A program made the translations under genes and the position numbers. From Hyphomicrobiales bacterium (lineage in GTDB: Bacteria > Pseudomonadota > Alphaproteobacteria > Rhizobiales > OSC116): DNA of 58,778 nucleotides. Numbering within the stretch: the first letter of the stretch is position 1; each line of letters starts with the position of its first letter. The stretch is taken from assembly GCA_002401855.1 (NCBI GenBank), contig NVUH01000035.1, positions 1 to 58,778 on the forward strand, read 5' to 3'. Of this stretch, positions 9,918 to 18,288 are shown piece after piece. The notes under the pieces were generated by a model. The model was not told the origin of the DNA. It made no database searches and was given only the letters and a program-made list of their open reading frames with translations.

Positions 9918-11273
9918 ATGATGACAATCTCTATACTGAAAAAAGCGCTTTTAGCTTCGGCTATGGTGCTATCAACCACGGCAGCATTTGCCGAAGACAT
10001 CACGATCACTGTTTGGGCGGGAGGCTCAAACGCATCGGATTCTTACCGCATGGACGCCATTGAAATGGCCGCAGACATTCTGTCAAAAGAACAAGCCATT
10101 CTGGGTAAGGAATTAAACATCACCGTTGAGAAAAAACGCGATTTTGGTGGCTGGTCTGAATTTAAACAAGCCGTAACATTAGCTGCTGAAGCAGGCACAG
10201 CGCCCAACATTGTGGTCACCAGCCATTTGGACATCGCGCCATGGTCAGAAGCTGGTTACATTGTACCTGTCGAAGATTATCTAGATCTAGACGCATGGCC
10301 TATCAACAATATTTACGACAACCTGTTAAAAATCGCTTCATTTGATGGCGTTCAATGGGGCATTCCGCAAGATGCAGAAAGCCGCCCTTTCTTCTTCTGG
10401 AAAGAAACCATGAGCAAAATCGGCTATAGCGATGCTGACATTGAAGCTCTACCTGCCAAAGTACAAGCGGGTGAATATACATTAGCCAATGTTTTGGAAG
10501 ACGCCAAAAAAGCCGTAGACATGGGCTTGGTCGAAAAAGGCTATGGCTTCTATCCACGTGCCTCTAATGGCCCAGATTTTGCACAATTCTACCTATCATT
10601 CGGTGGTGAACTGCAAGACCCTGCAACTGGCAAGCTTGTGTTAGATAAAACTGCCATGCAGGCTATGTATCAATTCTTTGTTGATGCTGTCGATGCAGGC
10701 ATCACTCGCAAAAACCACATCGGCACCGACGGTTCACAATGGTATGCCGATGTTGCCAACGGCAAAGTGGCAATGTGGCATGGTGGCACATGGCATTACG
10801 GCCGTTACACTGGCAAAGAAGGCAATAATGATTTCTTTGGCACCATTCAATTCTCGCTCATCCCAGCGGGTAATGACGCTGGCAAAGCCAATACGATCAC
10901 TCATCCATTGGTATATTTAATCACCAATCAGGAATCTGACCGTGCTGAAGAAATTGCTGCCCAGTTGATTAACATTGCGTCTGAACCACGCATCAACACG
11001 TTGCATGCCATTAAATCTTCACATCTTGGCATCACTAAACAACAAGCCAATATTGAGCTTTATTCAAGCAACCGTTGGGCGGCTGAAGCCACTGAACGCT
11101 TATTGCCATATGCTTCATCGCAACCGAACCATTTACAATATGGCGCTTTTTCTGAGGCGTTGTGGAAGGGTCTTGAAGCGTCTTGGACAGGTGTGCAAAC
11201 ACCAGCAGACGCGATCAAAGAAGTTGAAGCTGAATTAATAGCTATATTAGGTGATGAGCTTATTATACGCTGA
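9918..11273 (+). CDS. ABC transporter extracellular sugar-type binding protein
   Basis: Periplasmic binding protein of the UgpB/MalE type (family 1 solute-binding protein), 451 residues. The signal peptide runs to AAFA at about residue 25. The mature protein begins DITITVWAGG, typical of carbohydrate and glycerophosphodiester binders, with aromatic-rich stretches (WHGGTWHYGRY) that may line the ligand site. A start at 9870 would place the palindromic operator next to the coding start and has no ribosome-binding site; AGGGG just before the ATG at 9918 supports the shorter form. The linked phosphodiesterase suggests a glycerophosphodiester or phosphosugar ligand, but the binding protein alone does not prove it. 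Confidence 0.88.
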   Translation: MMTISILKKALLASAMVLSTTAAFAEDITITVWAGGSNASDSYRMDAIEMAADILSKEQAILGKELNITVEKKRDFGGWSEFKQAVTLAAEAGTAPNIVVTSHLDIAPWSEAGYIVPVEDYLDLDAWPINNIYDNLLKIASFDGVQWGIPQDAESRPFFFWKETMSKIGYSDADIEALPAKVQAGEYTLANVLEDAKKAVDMGLVEKGYGFYPRASNGPDFAQFYLSFGGELQDPATGKLVLDKTAMQAMYQFFVDAVDAGITRKNHIGTDGSQWYADVANGKVAMWHGGTWHYGRYTGKEGNNDFFGTIQFSLIPAGNDAGKANTITHPLVYLITNQESDRAEEIAAQLINIASEPRINTLHAIKSSHLGITKQQANIELYSSNRWAAEATERLLPYASSQPNHLQYGAFSEALWKGLEASWTGVQTPADAIKEVEAELIAILGDELIIR

Positions 11274-11293
11274 TTAAGTGGCTATAACTAATT

Positions 11294-11317
11294 GGGGGCG
11301 AAGTACGCTTCGCTCCT
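11294..11317 (+). other. Intercistronic hairpin between binding protein and permease genes
   Basis: Stem GGGGGCGAAG (11294-11303) pairs with CTTCGCTCCT (11308-11317), with G-U pairs, around a UACG tetraloop. There is no U-run, so a terminator is unlikely. It more likely protects the 3' end of the upstream binding-protein message. Its presence argues that 11274-11373 is untranslated and that the permease starts at 11374. Confidence 0.55.
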
Positions 11318-11373
11318 TAATTTATGCCTTACAGGCCAGCTACAACAGCCCTTTGGCATTACTGGAGACAATT

Positions 11374-12675
11374 GTGAAAAATTTTAATTGGCTTGCTTTG
11401 GGCTTTTTAGCTCCTGCACTCATCGTGATCACGGTATTTTTTCTTGCCCCCGTTATCCTCACGGGCATCTTTTCTTTCACCAGCATGAGCACCTCAACGG
11501 GCGTCACTGGTGGTGAATATTTGTTAAACCAAAGTGGTCTGCGGGCACTGGCCGACAAAGGCTTGAACCAAGTAACATTAGATCAACTGAACAATGCAGG
11601 CTATGTTGTCGATGAACAAGGCCTTGCCGCCTTAGCTGAAAAACATGGCACAGCAACTGCCGATGAAATGCGCAAATTGCATGACAACGGACAATTTAGC
11701 GCCCGCCGCGATATGGAACGCGCACTTAAAGATTTGAAAGCCAATAAAATCCGCTCAACTAAAGACCGCAAAGCCGCGGCCGAATTATTCAAACATTCTT
11801 TATTAAACGAGCGTTTTGAAGCAGAAGCTAATTTCCGCGTGGCCTTGGTCGAGGGCGACATCCCAATAGAAGATCACGAAATCATCGTCACTCAAGCCTA
11901 CACAGGCTGGGTTTGGACAGTTGACAATGTGAAACTATTATTCTCCCTGCCCTCAACCTTGCGTTATGCGGGCAACACCCTCATCTATGTCACATTGACG
12001 CTCATATTCAACATTGGATTTGGTTTGTTTCTTGCCATAACCACCTTTTATTTACCCGCAAAATCCGCATCAACGTTTCGCGCCATATGGTTTTTGCCGC
12101 GCATTTTACCACCCGTTATGTATGTCTTGTTGTGGAAATGGCTGACATGGGATACAGGCTTTATCGCCACCACATTAAGCTGGGTTGGTGTTGCGCCCAA
12201 AAACTGGATGCTCGACACATCCACCCATGCATGGGTGGTCGTGGTGCTCATCAATGGCTCATTCGGTGCGTCATTGGGCATGATTTTATTCTCATCAGCC
12301 ATCAAAGCCATCCCCTCATCCATTCTTTACTCTTCTGAAGTCGATGGCGCCAACCGTTGGCAACAAGTGAGATATATCATCTTACCACATTTACGTTGGC
12401 CAATCCTATTTGTGACATCCTATCAAACCCTGTCACTGCTGACTTCGTTCGAGCATATCTTACTCAGCACCGAAGGCGGCCCAGGCCGCGCTACCGAAGT
12501 ATGGTCACTCGCCGCCTATCACATCGCGTTAGACAATTATGGCGGCAATTTACAATATGGCTTGGGCGCAACCTTTGCGGTCGCTTTAGTCATCATTGGC
12601 ATCATTGCCAGCTTATTCTATCTGCGTTTCTTTAATTTCAACGAAATGGTTGCCAAGCCAAAGATTGAGGGTTAA
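11374..12675 (+). CDS. ABC transporter permease with a large periplasmic insertion
   Basis: Inner-membrane permease of the MalF/UgpA type, 433 residues from the GTG at 11374. GGAG at 11364-11367 gives correct spacing; an upstream GTG at 11278 lacks a ribosome-binding site and would read through the intercistronic hairpin. After the first membrane segment (about residues 5-30) comes a charged, helix-rich stretch of about 130 residues ending near WTVDNVKLL. Then come the usual five C-terminal segments with the EAA-type loop (SSEVDGANRWQQVRYIILPHLRW). Ordinary UgpA-type permeases are about 300 residues and lack this insertion. Confidence 0.87.
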   Translation: MKNFNWLALGFLAPALIVITVFFLAPVILTGIFSFTSMSTSTGVTGGEYLLNQSGLRALADKGLNQVTLDQLNNAGYVVDEQGLAALAEKHGTATADEMRKLHDNGQFSARRDMERALKDLKANKIRSTKDRKAAAELFKHSLLNERFEAEANFRVALVEGDIPIEDHEIIVTQAYTGWVWTVDNVKLLFSLPSTLRYAGNTLIYVTLTLIFNIGFGLFLAITTFYLPAKSASTFRAIWFLPRILPPVMYVLLWKWLTWDTGFIATTLSWVGVAPKNWMLDTSTHAWVVVVLINGSFGASLGMILFSSAIKAIPSSILYSSEVDGANRWQQVRYIILPHLRWPILFVTSYQTLSLLTSFEHILLSTEGGPGRATEVWSLAAYHIALDNYGGNLQYGLGATFAVALVIIGIIASLFYLRFFNFNEMVAKPKIEG

Positions 12676-12678
12676 TTC

Positions 12679-13506
12679 ATGAGCCATAATTTCCGCCACT
12701 GGCCGATCATCGTTATATTGAGCATTGTATCCTTGCCGCTCATCATCATGTTTGCGTTTCAGATCATTGACACTTTCACCACCCATCCGATTGATTCAAT
12801 GATACCTGATAGAATCACCTTTGAACAATTTAGCTTTTTATGGGATGAAGCTGAAACAGGTCGTGCCAACATTTGGAAAGTGACCTTAAATACTTTCATT
12901 TTCGCCACCACAACCGCGGTGGTTGTATGTTCTGTGTCGATGACCACTGCCTATGCATTGTCTCGACTTAATTTCCCTTTTCGTCGGTTTTTCTTAGGCG
13001 GGTTGATCATTTTACATGCTTTTCCAACCGTCACACTAATCATTGCTATTTTTCTCATCCTGCAAATCATCGGCCTGTATGACACTCTGCTAGGTGTGAT
13101 TATGGTCAAAGCCGCACTCGAATTGCCGTTTGGCATTTGGATCATGAAAGGTTTTTACGACAATGTACCGTGGGAAATCGAAATGGCAGGCGTGCAAGAT
13201 GGCGCCAGCCGCTTCACCGTATGGTGGAAATTGGTTCTGCCGCAAGTGCAACCTGGCATTTTTGCCTTAATGATTTTTTCATTCCTCTCTGGTTGGTCAG
13301 AATTCCTATTGCCGCAAGTGTTAGCACCGGGCAATGATGCCCAAGTTTTATCAACTTATCTAACCGCACTTATCGCTGATGATACCAAAATAGACTTTGC
13401 TTTATTCAAGGCTGTTGGCATGTTTTATGCAATTCCTGTCATCGCCATCTATCTTATTTTCCAAAACAAATTAATGAACATTTACGGTGGAGGCACCAAA
13501 GGCTAA
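12679..13506 (+). CDS. ABC transporter permease (MalG/UgpE type)
   Basis: Second permease subunit of the importer, 275 residues with six predicted membrane segments. The EAA loop that contacts the ATPase is EMAGVQDGASRFTVWWKL followed by VLPQVQPG, around residues 170-195. It begins 3 bases after the first permease and its stop overlaps the ATPase start, so translation is coupled. Confidence 0.92.
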   Translation: MSHNFRHWPIIVILSIVSLPLIIMFAFQIIDTFTTHPIDSMIPDRITFEQFSFLWDEAETGRANIWKVTLNTFIFATTTAVVVCSVSMTTAYALSRLNFPFRRFFLGGLIILHAFPTVTLIIAIFLILQIIGLYDTLLGVIMVKAALELPFGIWIMKGFYDNVPWEIEMAGVQDGASRFTVWWKLVLPQVQPGIFALMIFSFLSGWSEFLLPQVLAPGNDAQVLSTYLTALIADDTKIDFALFKAVGMFYAIPVIAIYLIFQNKLMNIYGGGTKG

Positions 13507-14552
13507 TGCAAATCACACTTCAAAATTTTACCAAAACATTTGATGATGTCACCGTCATTGAGGATATGAATTTAACCGTTAAGGACGGCGAAATGCTGGC
13601 TCTGCTTGGTCCATCTGGTTGCGGTAAATCAACCACATTATTTGCCATATGCGGCATTCACCGCGTCAATGGCGGCAAAATATTATTTGGCGACAGAGAT
13701 GTTTCAGACCTGCCCAGCCAAAAACGCAATGTCGGCGTGGTGTTTCAATCCTATGCGCTCTACCCGCATATGAATGCCTATGAAAACATCGCTTTTCCGC
13801 TTAAAGTTCGCAAAGATAAGCCTGCGGATATAAAACGACAAGTCCATGAAATCGCTAAACTAACTCATATCGAAGAATTACTCGAACGCAAACCCGGCCA
13901 ACTTTCGGGCGGTCAACAACAGCGTGTTGCCTTAGCGCGCGCCTTAGTTCGCAAGCCAGATATTTTATTGCTCGATGAGCCACTGGCCAATTTAGATGCC
14001 AAATTGCGTTTAGAAATGCGCGCCGAAATTCGCCGCATTCAACTAGAAACAGGCATCACCGCCATTTTAGTCACTCATGATCAAGTCGAAGCCATGTCAA
14101 TGTGTGACCGCATTGCTTTGATGCATGACGGCAAAATTGTTCAGCTCGACAAACCTTCCGAAATGTATAACAATCCTGCCAATAAATTTGTCGCCGATTT
14201 CTTGGGCAACCCACCAATTACATTCTTAGATGCAAAACATCAAGGCGATCTGCTGGTTCTGCCCAATGGTCATGAAATCAAAAACCCTAAATTAGCTGCT
14301 TCCATTCAATCCCTGCAAGTCGGCATACGCCCCGAATGCTTTGGCCCACAGTTTGGTACGGGCATAAAAGGCGTGGTAAAATTCATCGAGAAACAAGGCC
14401 GTGAAGAGTTATTCGACATTGAGCTTACCGATGGCTCACAACTCCGCTCTATCCAACCTTCTGGAGCTGATCTTTCGATCGGTGATGACGTTGACTGGGG
14501 CTTATCACTTGATGACTTACTGTTATTTGACTTACAAGGGGAGCGCCTATAA
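13506..14552 (+). CDS. ugpC: ABC transporter ATP-binding protein (MalK/UgpC type)
   Basis: Nucleotide-binding subunit that powers the importer, 348 residues. Walker A is GPSGCGKST (35-43), the signature motif LSGGQ (133-137), Walker B ILLLDE (ending Glu158) and the switch His191. The C-terminal part from about residue 235 is the OB-fold regulatory (TOBE) domain seen in MalK and UgpC. Start and stop overlap both neighbours by one base. The symbol reflects the family, not proven substrate. Confidence 0.9.
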   Translation: MQITLQNFTKTFDDVTVIEDMNLTVKDGEMLALLGPSGCGKSTTLFAICGIHRVNGGKILFGDRDVSDLPSQKRNVGVVFQSYALYPHMNAYENIAFPLKVRKDKPADIKRQVHEIAKLTHIEELLERKPGQLSGGQQQRVALARALVRKPDILLLDEPLANLDAKLRLEMRAEIRRIQLETGITAILVTHDQVEAMSMCDRIALMHDGKIVQLDKPSEMYNNPANKFVADFLGNPPITFLDAKHQGDLLVLPNGHEIKNPKLAASIQSLQVGIRPECFGPQFGTGIKGVVKFIEKQGREELFDIELTDGSQLRSIQPSGADLSIGDDVDWGLSLDDLLLFDLQGERL

Positions 14553-15952
14553 TGCAAGATTGGACTCAGCCTCAACTCCCCTATTCGATCGCCCATCGCG
14601 GCGCGAGCGCTTATGCTGAGCCCAACAGCTTGCAAGCTTTTATAGTCGCAGCACAACTAAACGCCGATTTCTGGGAAGTCGACATTCACCTTACCAGTGA
14701 CCAGAAACTAGTGGTTTTTCACGATGCAAAACTACCTGATGGCCGCGCCTTAAAAGACTTAACTTTCAAACAAATCAACGCCCCATCATTAGAAGAAATA
14801 CTCGCGTTCGCGCAAAAACACGACACGGGCATTTATGCCGATGTGAAAGATGTAGCCGCCACCCTGCCCGTTTATGAGGCATTAAAACGGGTAGGAATTG
14901 AAAAGGCCATCATCGGCGCATTTGACCCCAAAGCCGCTATATTACTCAAAGATGCGGGTTGCACCTATCCAAGTTCTGCCTTAGTGCCCGTCGGTGCCGA
15001 CCCATTTGAACACGCCAAACATGCCGATGTCATTCACCTATGTTGGGAGAGTTTAGACCGCCCACAAGACTTATTGGATGATGCGTTTTTTGCCCGTGTT
15101 AAAGCTGAAAATAAACTAGTAGTTTTATGGCATGAAGAAGACCCAAAACGCATGGCAGAATTACGCCATCTACCCATTTTAGGCATTTGCTCCGATCGTC
15201 CAGAATTGGTGCATCCATTTACCCCACCGGCCGAATGGTCTGTCGAGATTGTTTGCCATCGCGGAGCCAACAAAATAGCCCCCGAGAATACGCTCGAAGC
15301 TGCCCACTGCGCATTTGCCGCTGGTTTTCAATATGTAGAAATTGATGTCCATTCCACCCTTGATGACGAGCTAATTGTCATTCATGATCATATGCTAGAA
15401 CGCACTACCAATGGCACAGGGTTGATTGCTTATAAAAATTACGCAGACATAAAAAATCTTGATGCAGGCAGTTGGTTTTCAGCCCATTATAAACATCAAA
15501 AAATTCCAACATTTGACGAAATTCTACATGTGACGAATCAATATGGCGGCAAGCTTTATGTCGAGCTTAAAACTGCCAATGCTCAGCAAGTGTTCGACAC
15601 AGTGGTCAAACATAACATGTTGGAAAAATGCTTTTTTTGGGGCTTTAACGCCGCCCTGCTTAAGGATATACGTGAAATTTCCTCAAAAGCCAACATCATG
15701 ATCAGGCGGCAGGATTCTACTTCTTTAGACGAAACGCTTGCATTCCTTTCACCATCAATTATAGAATATACCATGGCAGAAGATTGGTCAGAGTTCGAGG
15801 CTTGCCGCGCGCATGGCGCAAAAGTCATGACTGCCTATATGGGGGAAGATAAAACCGAAATGCAGCGCATCATCTCTGCCCGCCCCGACATTGTTAATCT
15901 AAATCATCCATTTTTATTCCGCGATCTAATTCAACAAAACTTTAAAGGCTGA
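14552..15952 (+). CDS. Tandem-domain glycerophosphodiester phosphodiesterase
   Basis: Cytoplasmic enzyme predicted to hydrolyse glycerophosphodiesters to glycerol 3-phosphate and an alcohol. The 466-residue protein has two complete GDPD (PI-PLC-like TIM barrel) domains in a row. The first has His15-Arg16, Glu42, Asp44 and His57; the second has His236-Arg237, Glu263, Asp265 and His278. Both keep the HRGA, E-x-D and HD motifs, so both may be active. The second has the canonical APENT and the first a variant AEPNS. Standard bacterial GDPDs have a single domain of about 240 residues. Its ATG overlaps the ATPase stop, tying it to the importer. Confidence 0.88.
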   Translation: MQDWTQPQLPYSIAHRGASAYAEPNSLQAFIVAAQLNADFWEVDIHLTSDQKLVVFHDAKLPDGRALKDLTFKQINAPSLEEILAFAQKHDTGIYADVKDVAATLPVYEALKRVGIEKAIIGAFDPKAAILLKDAGCTYPSSALVPVGADPFEHAKHADVIHLCWESLDRPQDLLDDAFFARVKAENKLVVLWHEEDPKRMAELRHLPILGICSDRPELVHPFTPPAEWSVEIVCHRGANKIAPENTLEAAHCAFAAGFQYVEIDVHSTLDDELIVIHDHMLERTTNGTGLIAYKNYADIKNLDAGSWFSAHYKHQKIPTFDEILHVTNQYGGKLYVELKTANAQQVFDTVVKHNMLEKCFFWGFNAALLKDIREISSKANIMIRRQDSTSLDETLAFLSPSIIEYTMAEDWSEFEACRAHGAKVMTAYMGEDKTEMQRIISARPDIVNLNHPFLFRDLIQQNFKG

Positions 15953-15958
15953 GCGTTC

Positions 15959-16975
15959 ATGGCGAACATTCCGAGAAAAAAACCGACATCTTATGATGTG
16001 GCCAAACTGGCGGGTGTTCACCGCAGCGCGGTTTCGCGGGCTTTTTCTGATGGCGGTAGCATTTCTGCCAAAACCAAAGAAAAGGTTATGAAAGCCGCCG
16101 AAGTTTTGGAATATAGGGTTAACTTTTTTGCCCGTGGTTTGCAAAAACAAAATTCTGGTCTGGTCGGCATTGTCGCCTCACGGCTCGACACGCCCTACCG
16201 TGCCAAACAAGTCAAGCTCGCCAGTCATGAACTCATCAGAAATGGCTATACACCGATATTATTGACGGTCGATAAGTCAGACGATGTCAGCGGTCACATG
16301 TCAAACCTGCTCAACTACAATATAACGGGAATGATCGTCACATCCGACACGCCGCCCGCTAAAATTATTGAAGAATGCATTCAATATAACGTGCCCATCG
16401 TGCTGATTAACCGCGACCCATCCATCACTGGCACTGACCGCATACAACTTGATATAGAACATGCAGGGCAAATGGCATTTGACATGCTGCGCCGCGGCGG
16501 AGCAAAAAAATTTGGCGTGTTGATGCCGCAGAGCCAAACCTATACTGTGGTTGGCCGTGCTGAAGTTTTCGCCCAAAAATGTCGCGACGCTGGCCTGCCC
16601 ATCAGCATCATTAAAACTTCTGGCCAAAGCTATACAGCGGGCATAGAATCCACACAAATAGTATACGAAAACTTGGCCAATATTGATGCCATATTCTGCA
16701 CCACTGACCTTATGGCGTTCGGTCTGCTAGATGGATTACGCACCCGATATAATATTGCCGTGCCAGAGCGGCTAGAAATGCTTGGCTTTGACGACATCGA
16801 ACAAGCAAGTTGGGCAGGTTACAACCTCTCCACCATCAATCAAGACATACAAGAAAGTGCAGTTGCAGCGGTTAGTTTAATGATGAAAAGATTAGAACAA
16901 CCTGAAAAACCGCTTGAAACCATAAGCATTTTGCTGAAACCCATGCACCGTAGCACCACCTTAATTAACGTTTAA
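15959..16975 (+). CDS. LacI-family transcriptional regulator
   Basis: Repressor-type regulator of 338 residues. The N-terminal helix-turn-helix is at about residues 11-35 (SYDVAKLAGVHRSAVSRAF), followed by the hinge helix, and a periplasmic-binding-protein-like effector domain fills the rest (DTPPAKIIEE, FDDIEQASWAG near 275). It is 6 bases after the phosphodiesterase and is probably cotranscribed with the importer. The palindrome at 9861-9874 is its likely operator, giving feedback control of its own operon. Confidence 0.92.
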   Translation: MANIPRKKPTSYDVAKLAGVHRSAVSRAFSDGGSISAKTKEKVMKAAEVLEYRVNFFARGLQKQNSGLVGIVASRLDTPYRAKQVKLASHELIRNGYTPILLTVDKSDDVSGHMSNLLNYNITGMIVTSDTPPAKIIEECIQYNVPIVLINRDPSITGTDRIQLDIEHAGQMAFDMLRRGGAKKFGVLMPQSQTYTVVGRAEVFAQKCRDAGLPISIIKTSGQSYTAGIESTQIVYENLANIDAIFCTTDLMAFGLLDGLRTRYNIAVPERLEMLGFDDIEQASWAGYNLSTINQDIQESAVAAVSLMMKRLEQPEKPLETISILLKPMHRSTTLINV

Positions 16976-16996
16976 ACTAGACTCGAATGGAATAAA

Positions 16997-17764
16997 ATGG
17001 CCACCACTGATTTAAGATTAAATTTCTGCCAGACAATCGCGAAGCAGGCTGGCGCGCTTGCGGTTAAAATGCGTCAGCAATCTGGCACTAATTTCATCGC
17101 CAACAAAGGTCATCAAGATTTTGTAACCGAAGCTGACCATGCCGTCGAGCGGTTCATACGCGAGCGGATAGAGGCCGAATTCCCCAATGAGGCCATTGTG
17201 GGCGAAGAAGAAGGCGTAACAGGCCAAAGCGACACATGCTGGGTGATTGACCCGATTGATGGCACCGCGAATTATATGCGCGGCCTGCCTGAATGGGCAA
17301 TATCTATAGCCTGCGTGCAAAATGACCGCATCACCCATGCCGTGCTTGATATGCCAGACATAAGCAAAACCGCCAGCGCCCAAATAGGCTGCGGCGCCTT
17401 TGTTAACGGCGAAAGATTAAAGGTATCAGAGACACAAAGCCCCGCCAATTCGCTCATCATATTGGGGCATTCGGATCGCTTGCCGCTTGAAACCCACATT
17501 TCGGCCATTAATGACCTGCTCAGCGCTGGGTATGAGTATCGCCGCCAAGGCTCTGCATGCTTTGGCCTATTCAGTGTGTCGGCTGGTTGGGCAGAGGCCT
17601 ATCACGAGCTACATTTAAACCCGTGGGATGCCTTTGCAGGCATGTTGCTCATCACTGAAGCAGGTGGCACAGTCACCTGCAAACCCTTGGCAGAATTCTT
17701 AAAATCCGGCAGTGCTTTTACCGCCACAAATGGTCAAATCAAGTTGCCAATGTTAGACTTTTAA
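16997..17764 (+). CDS. Inositol monophosphatase family protein
   Basis: Mg2+-dependent phosphatase of 255 residues with the family signature WVIDPIDGTANY near residue 82 and the C-terminal motif LNPWDAFAG near 208; a glutamate in GEEEG near residue 65 completes the metal site. Family members hydrolyse inositol phosphate, histidinol phosphate, fructose bisphosphate or 3'-phosphoadenosine phosphate. Its place 21 bases after the LacI gene, downstream of an importer and a glycerophosphodiesterase, suggests it dephosphorylates a sugar or inositol phosphate from imported material. Confidence 0.88.
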   Translation: MATTDLRLNFCQTIAKQAGALAVKMRQQSGTNFIANKGHQDFVTEADHAVERFIRERIEAEFPNEAIVGEEEGVTGQSDTCWVIDPIDGTANYMRGLPEWAISIACVQNDRITHAVLDMPDISKTASAQIGCGAFVNGERLKVSETQSPANSLIILGHSDRLPLETHISAINDLLSAGYEYRRQGSACFGLFSVSAGWAEAYHELHLNPWDAFAGMLLITEAGGTVTCKPLAEFLKSGSAFTATNGQIKLPMLDF

Positions 17765-17806
17765 ATCATGATGTCATTAACTGATCACTGATTCTGAAAG
17801 CAAAAT

Positions 17807-18235
17807 ATGTCAATCTGGAAAACTGAAATCTCACTTGAGCTGGCCAATAAACGAGCGCAAAATACTGCTGTCGGCCATATGGGCATAGAATTAACTGAAG
17901 TGGGCGATGATTATTTTAAAGGCCGCATGCCAGTTGACAAACGCACTCATCAGCCAACGGGCATATTACACGGTGGCGCATCCATTCTATTCGCCGAGAC
18001 TTTAGGCTCTTTTGCCGCTCAATATGCAGCAGGAGAAGATTTTTATTGTGTTGGCCAAGAAGTCAATGGCAACCATTTGCGCGGCGTGTCCGAAGGTTGG
18101 GTTTATGGCATTGCCAAGCCCCATCATATTGGCCGTAAATCACAAGTCTGGGGCATTGAGATTACCAACGAGCAAGGCAAAATGGTGTGTATTGCCCGCT
18201 TAACCATGGCGGTTTTGCCCAAACTCAAAAAATAA
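17807..18235 (+). CDS. PaaI-type hotdog-fold thioesterase
   Basis: Small acyl-CoA thioesterase-like protein of 142 residues with the characteristic QPTGILHGGASILFAET segment (about 47-63), in which the acidic residue after the HGG loop is the usual catalytic position. The HLRGVSEG segment follows the family pattern. Paralogues hydrolyse aromatic or medium-chain acyl-CoA. It follows the phosphatase by 42 bases and may share its transcript, though function links it better to the acyl-CoA genes downstream. Confidence 0.87.
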   Translation: MSIWKTEISLELANKRAQNTAVGHMGIELTEVGDDYFKGRMPVDKRTHQPTGILHGGASILFAETLGSFAAQYAAGEDFYCVGQEVNGNHLRGVSEGWVYGIAKPHHIGRKSQVWGIEITNEQGKMVCIARLTMAVLPKLKK

Positions 18236-18264
18236 ACCCCAGAACAACCAAGCCATTCTGGGGT
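18236..18264. terminator. Bidirectional terminator
   Basis: A perfect 9-bp stem (ACCCCAGAA at 18236-18244, TTCTGGGGT at 18256-18264) with an 11-base loop, followed by CATTTATATTAT, lies between the convergent thioesterase and livK genes. Confidence 0.75.
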
Positions 18265-18288
18265 CATTTATATTATAGAGTGAGTGGA

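Noticed and set aside
11278..11373. Longer N-terminus of the ABC permease
   Set aside because: No ribosome-binding site, and the segment contains a stable intercistronic hairpin.
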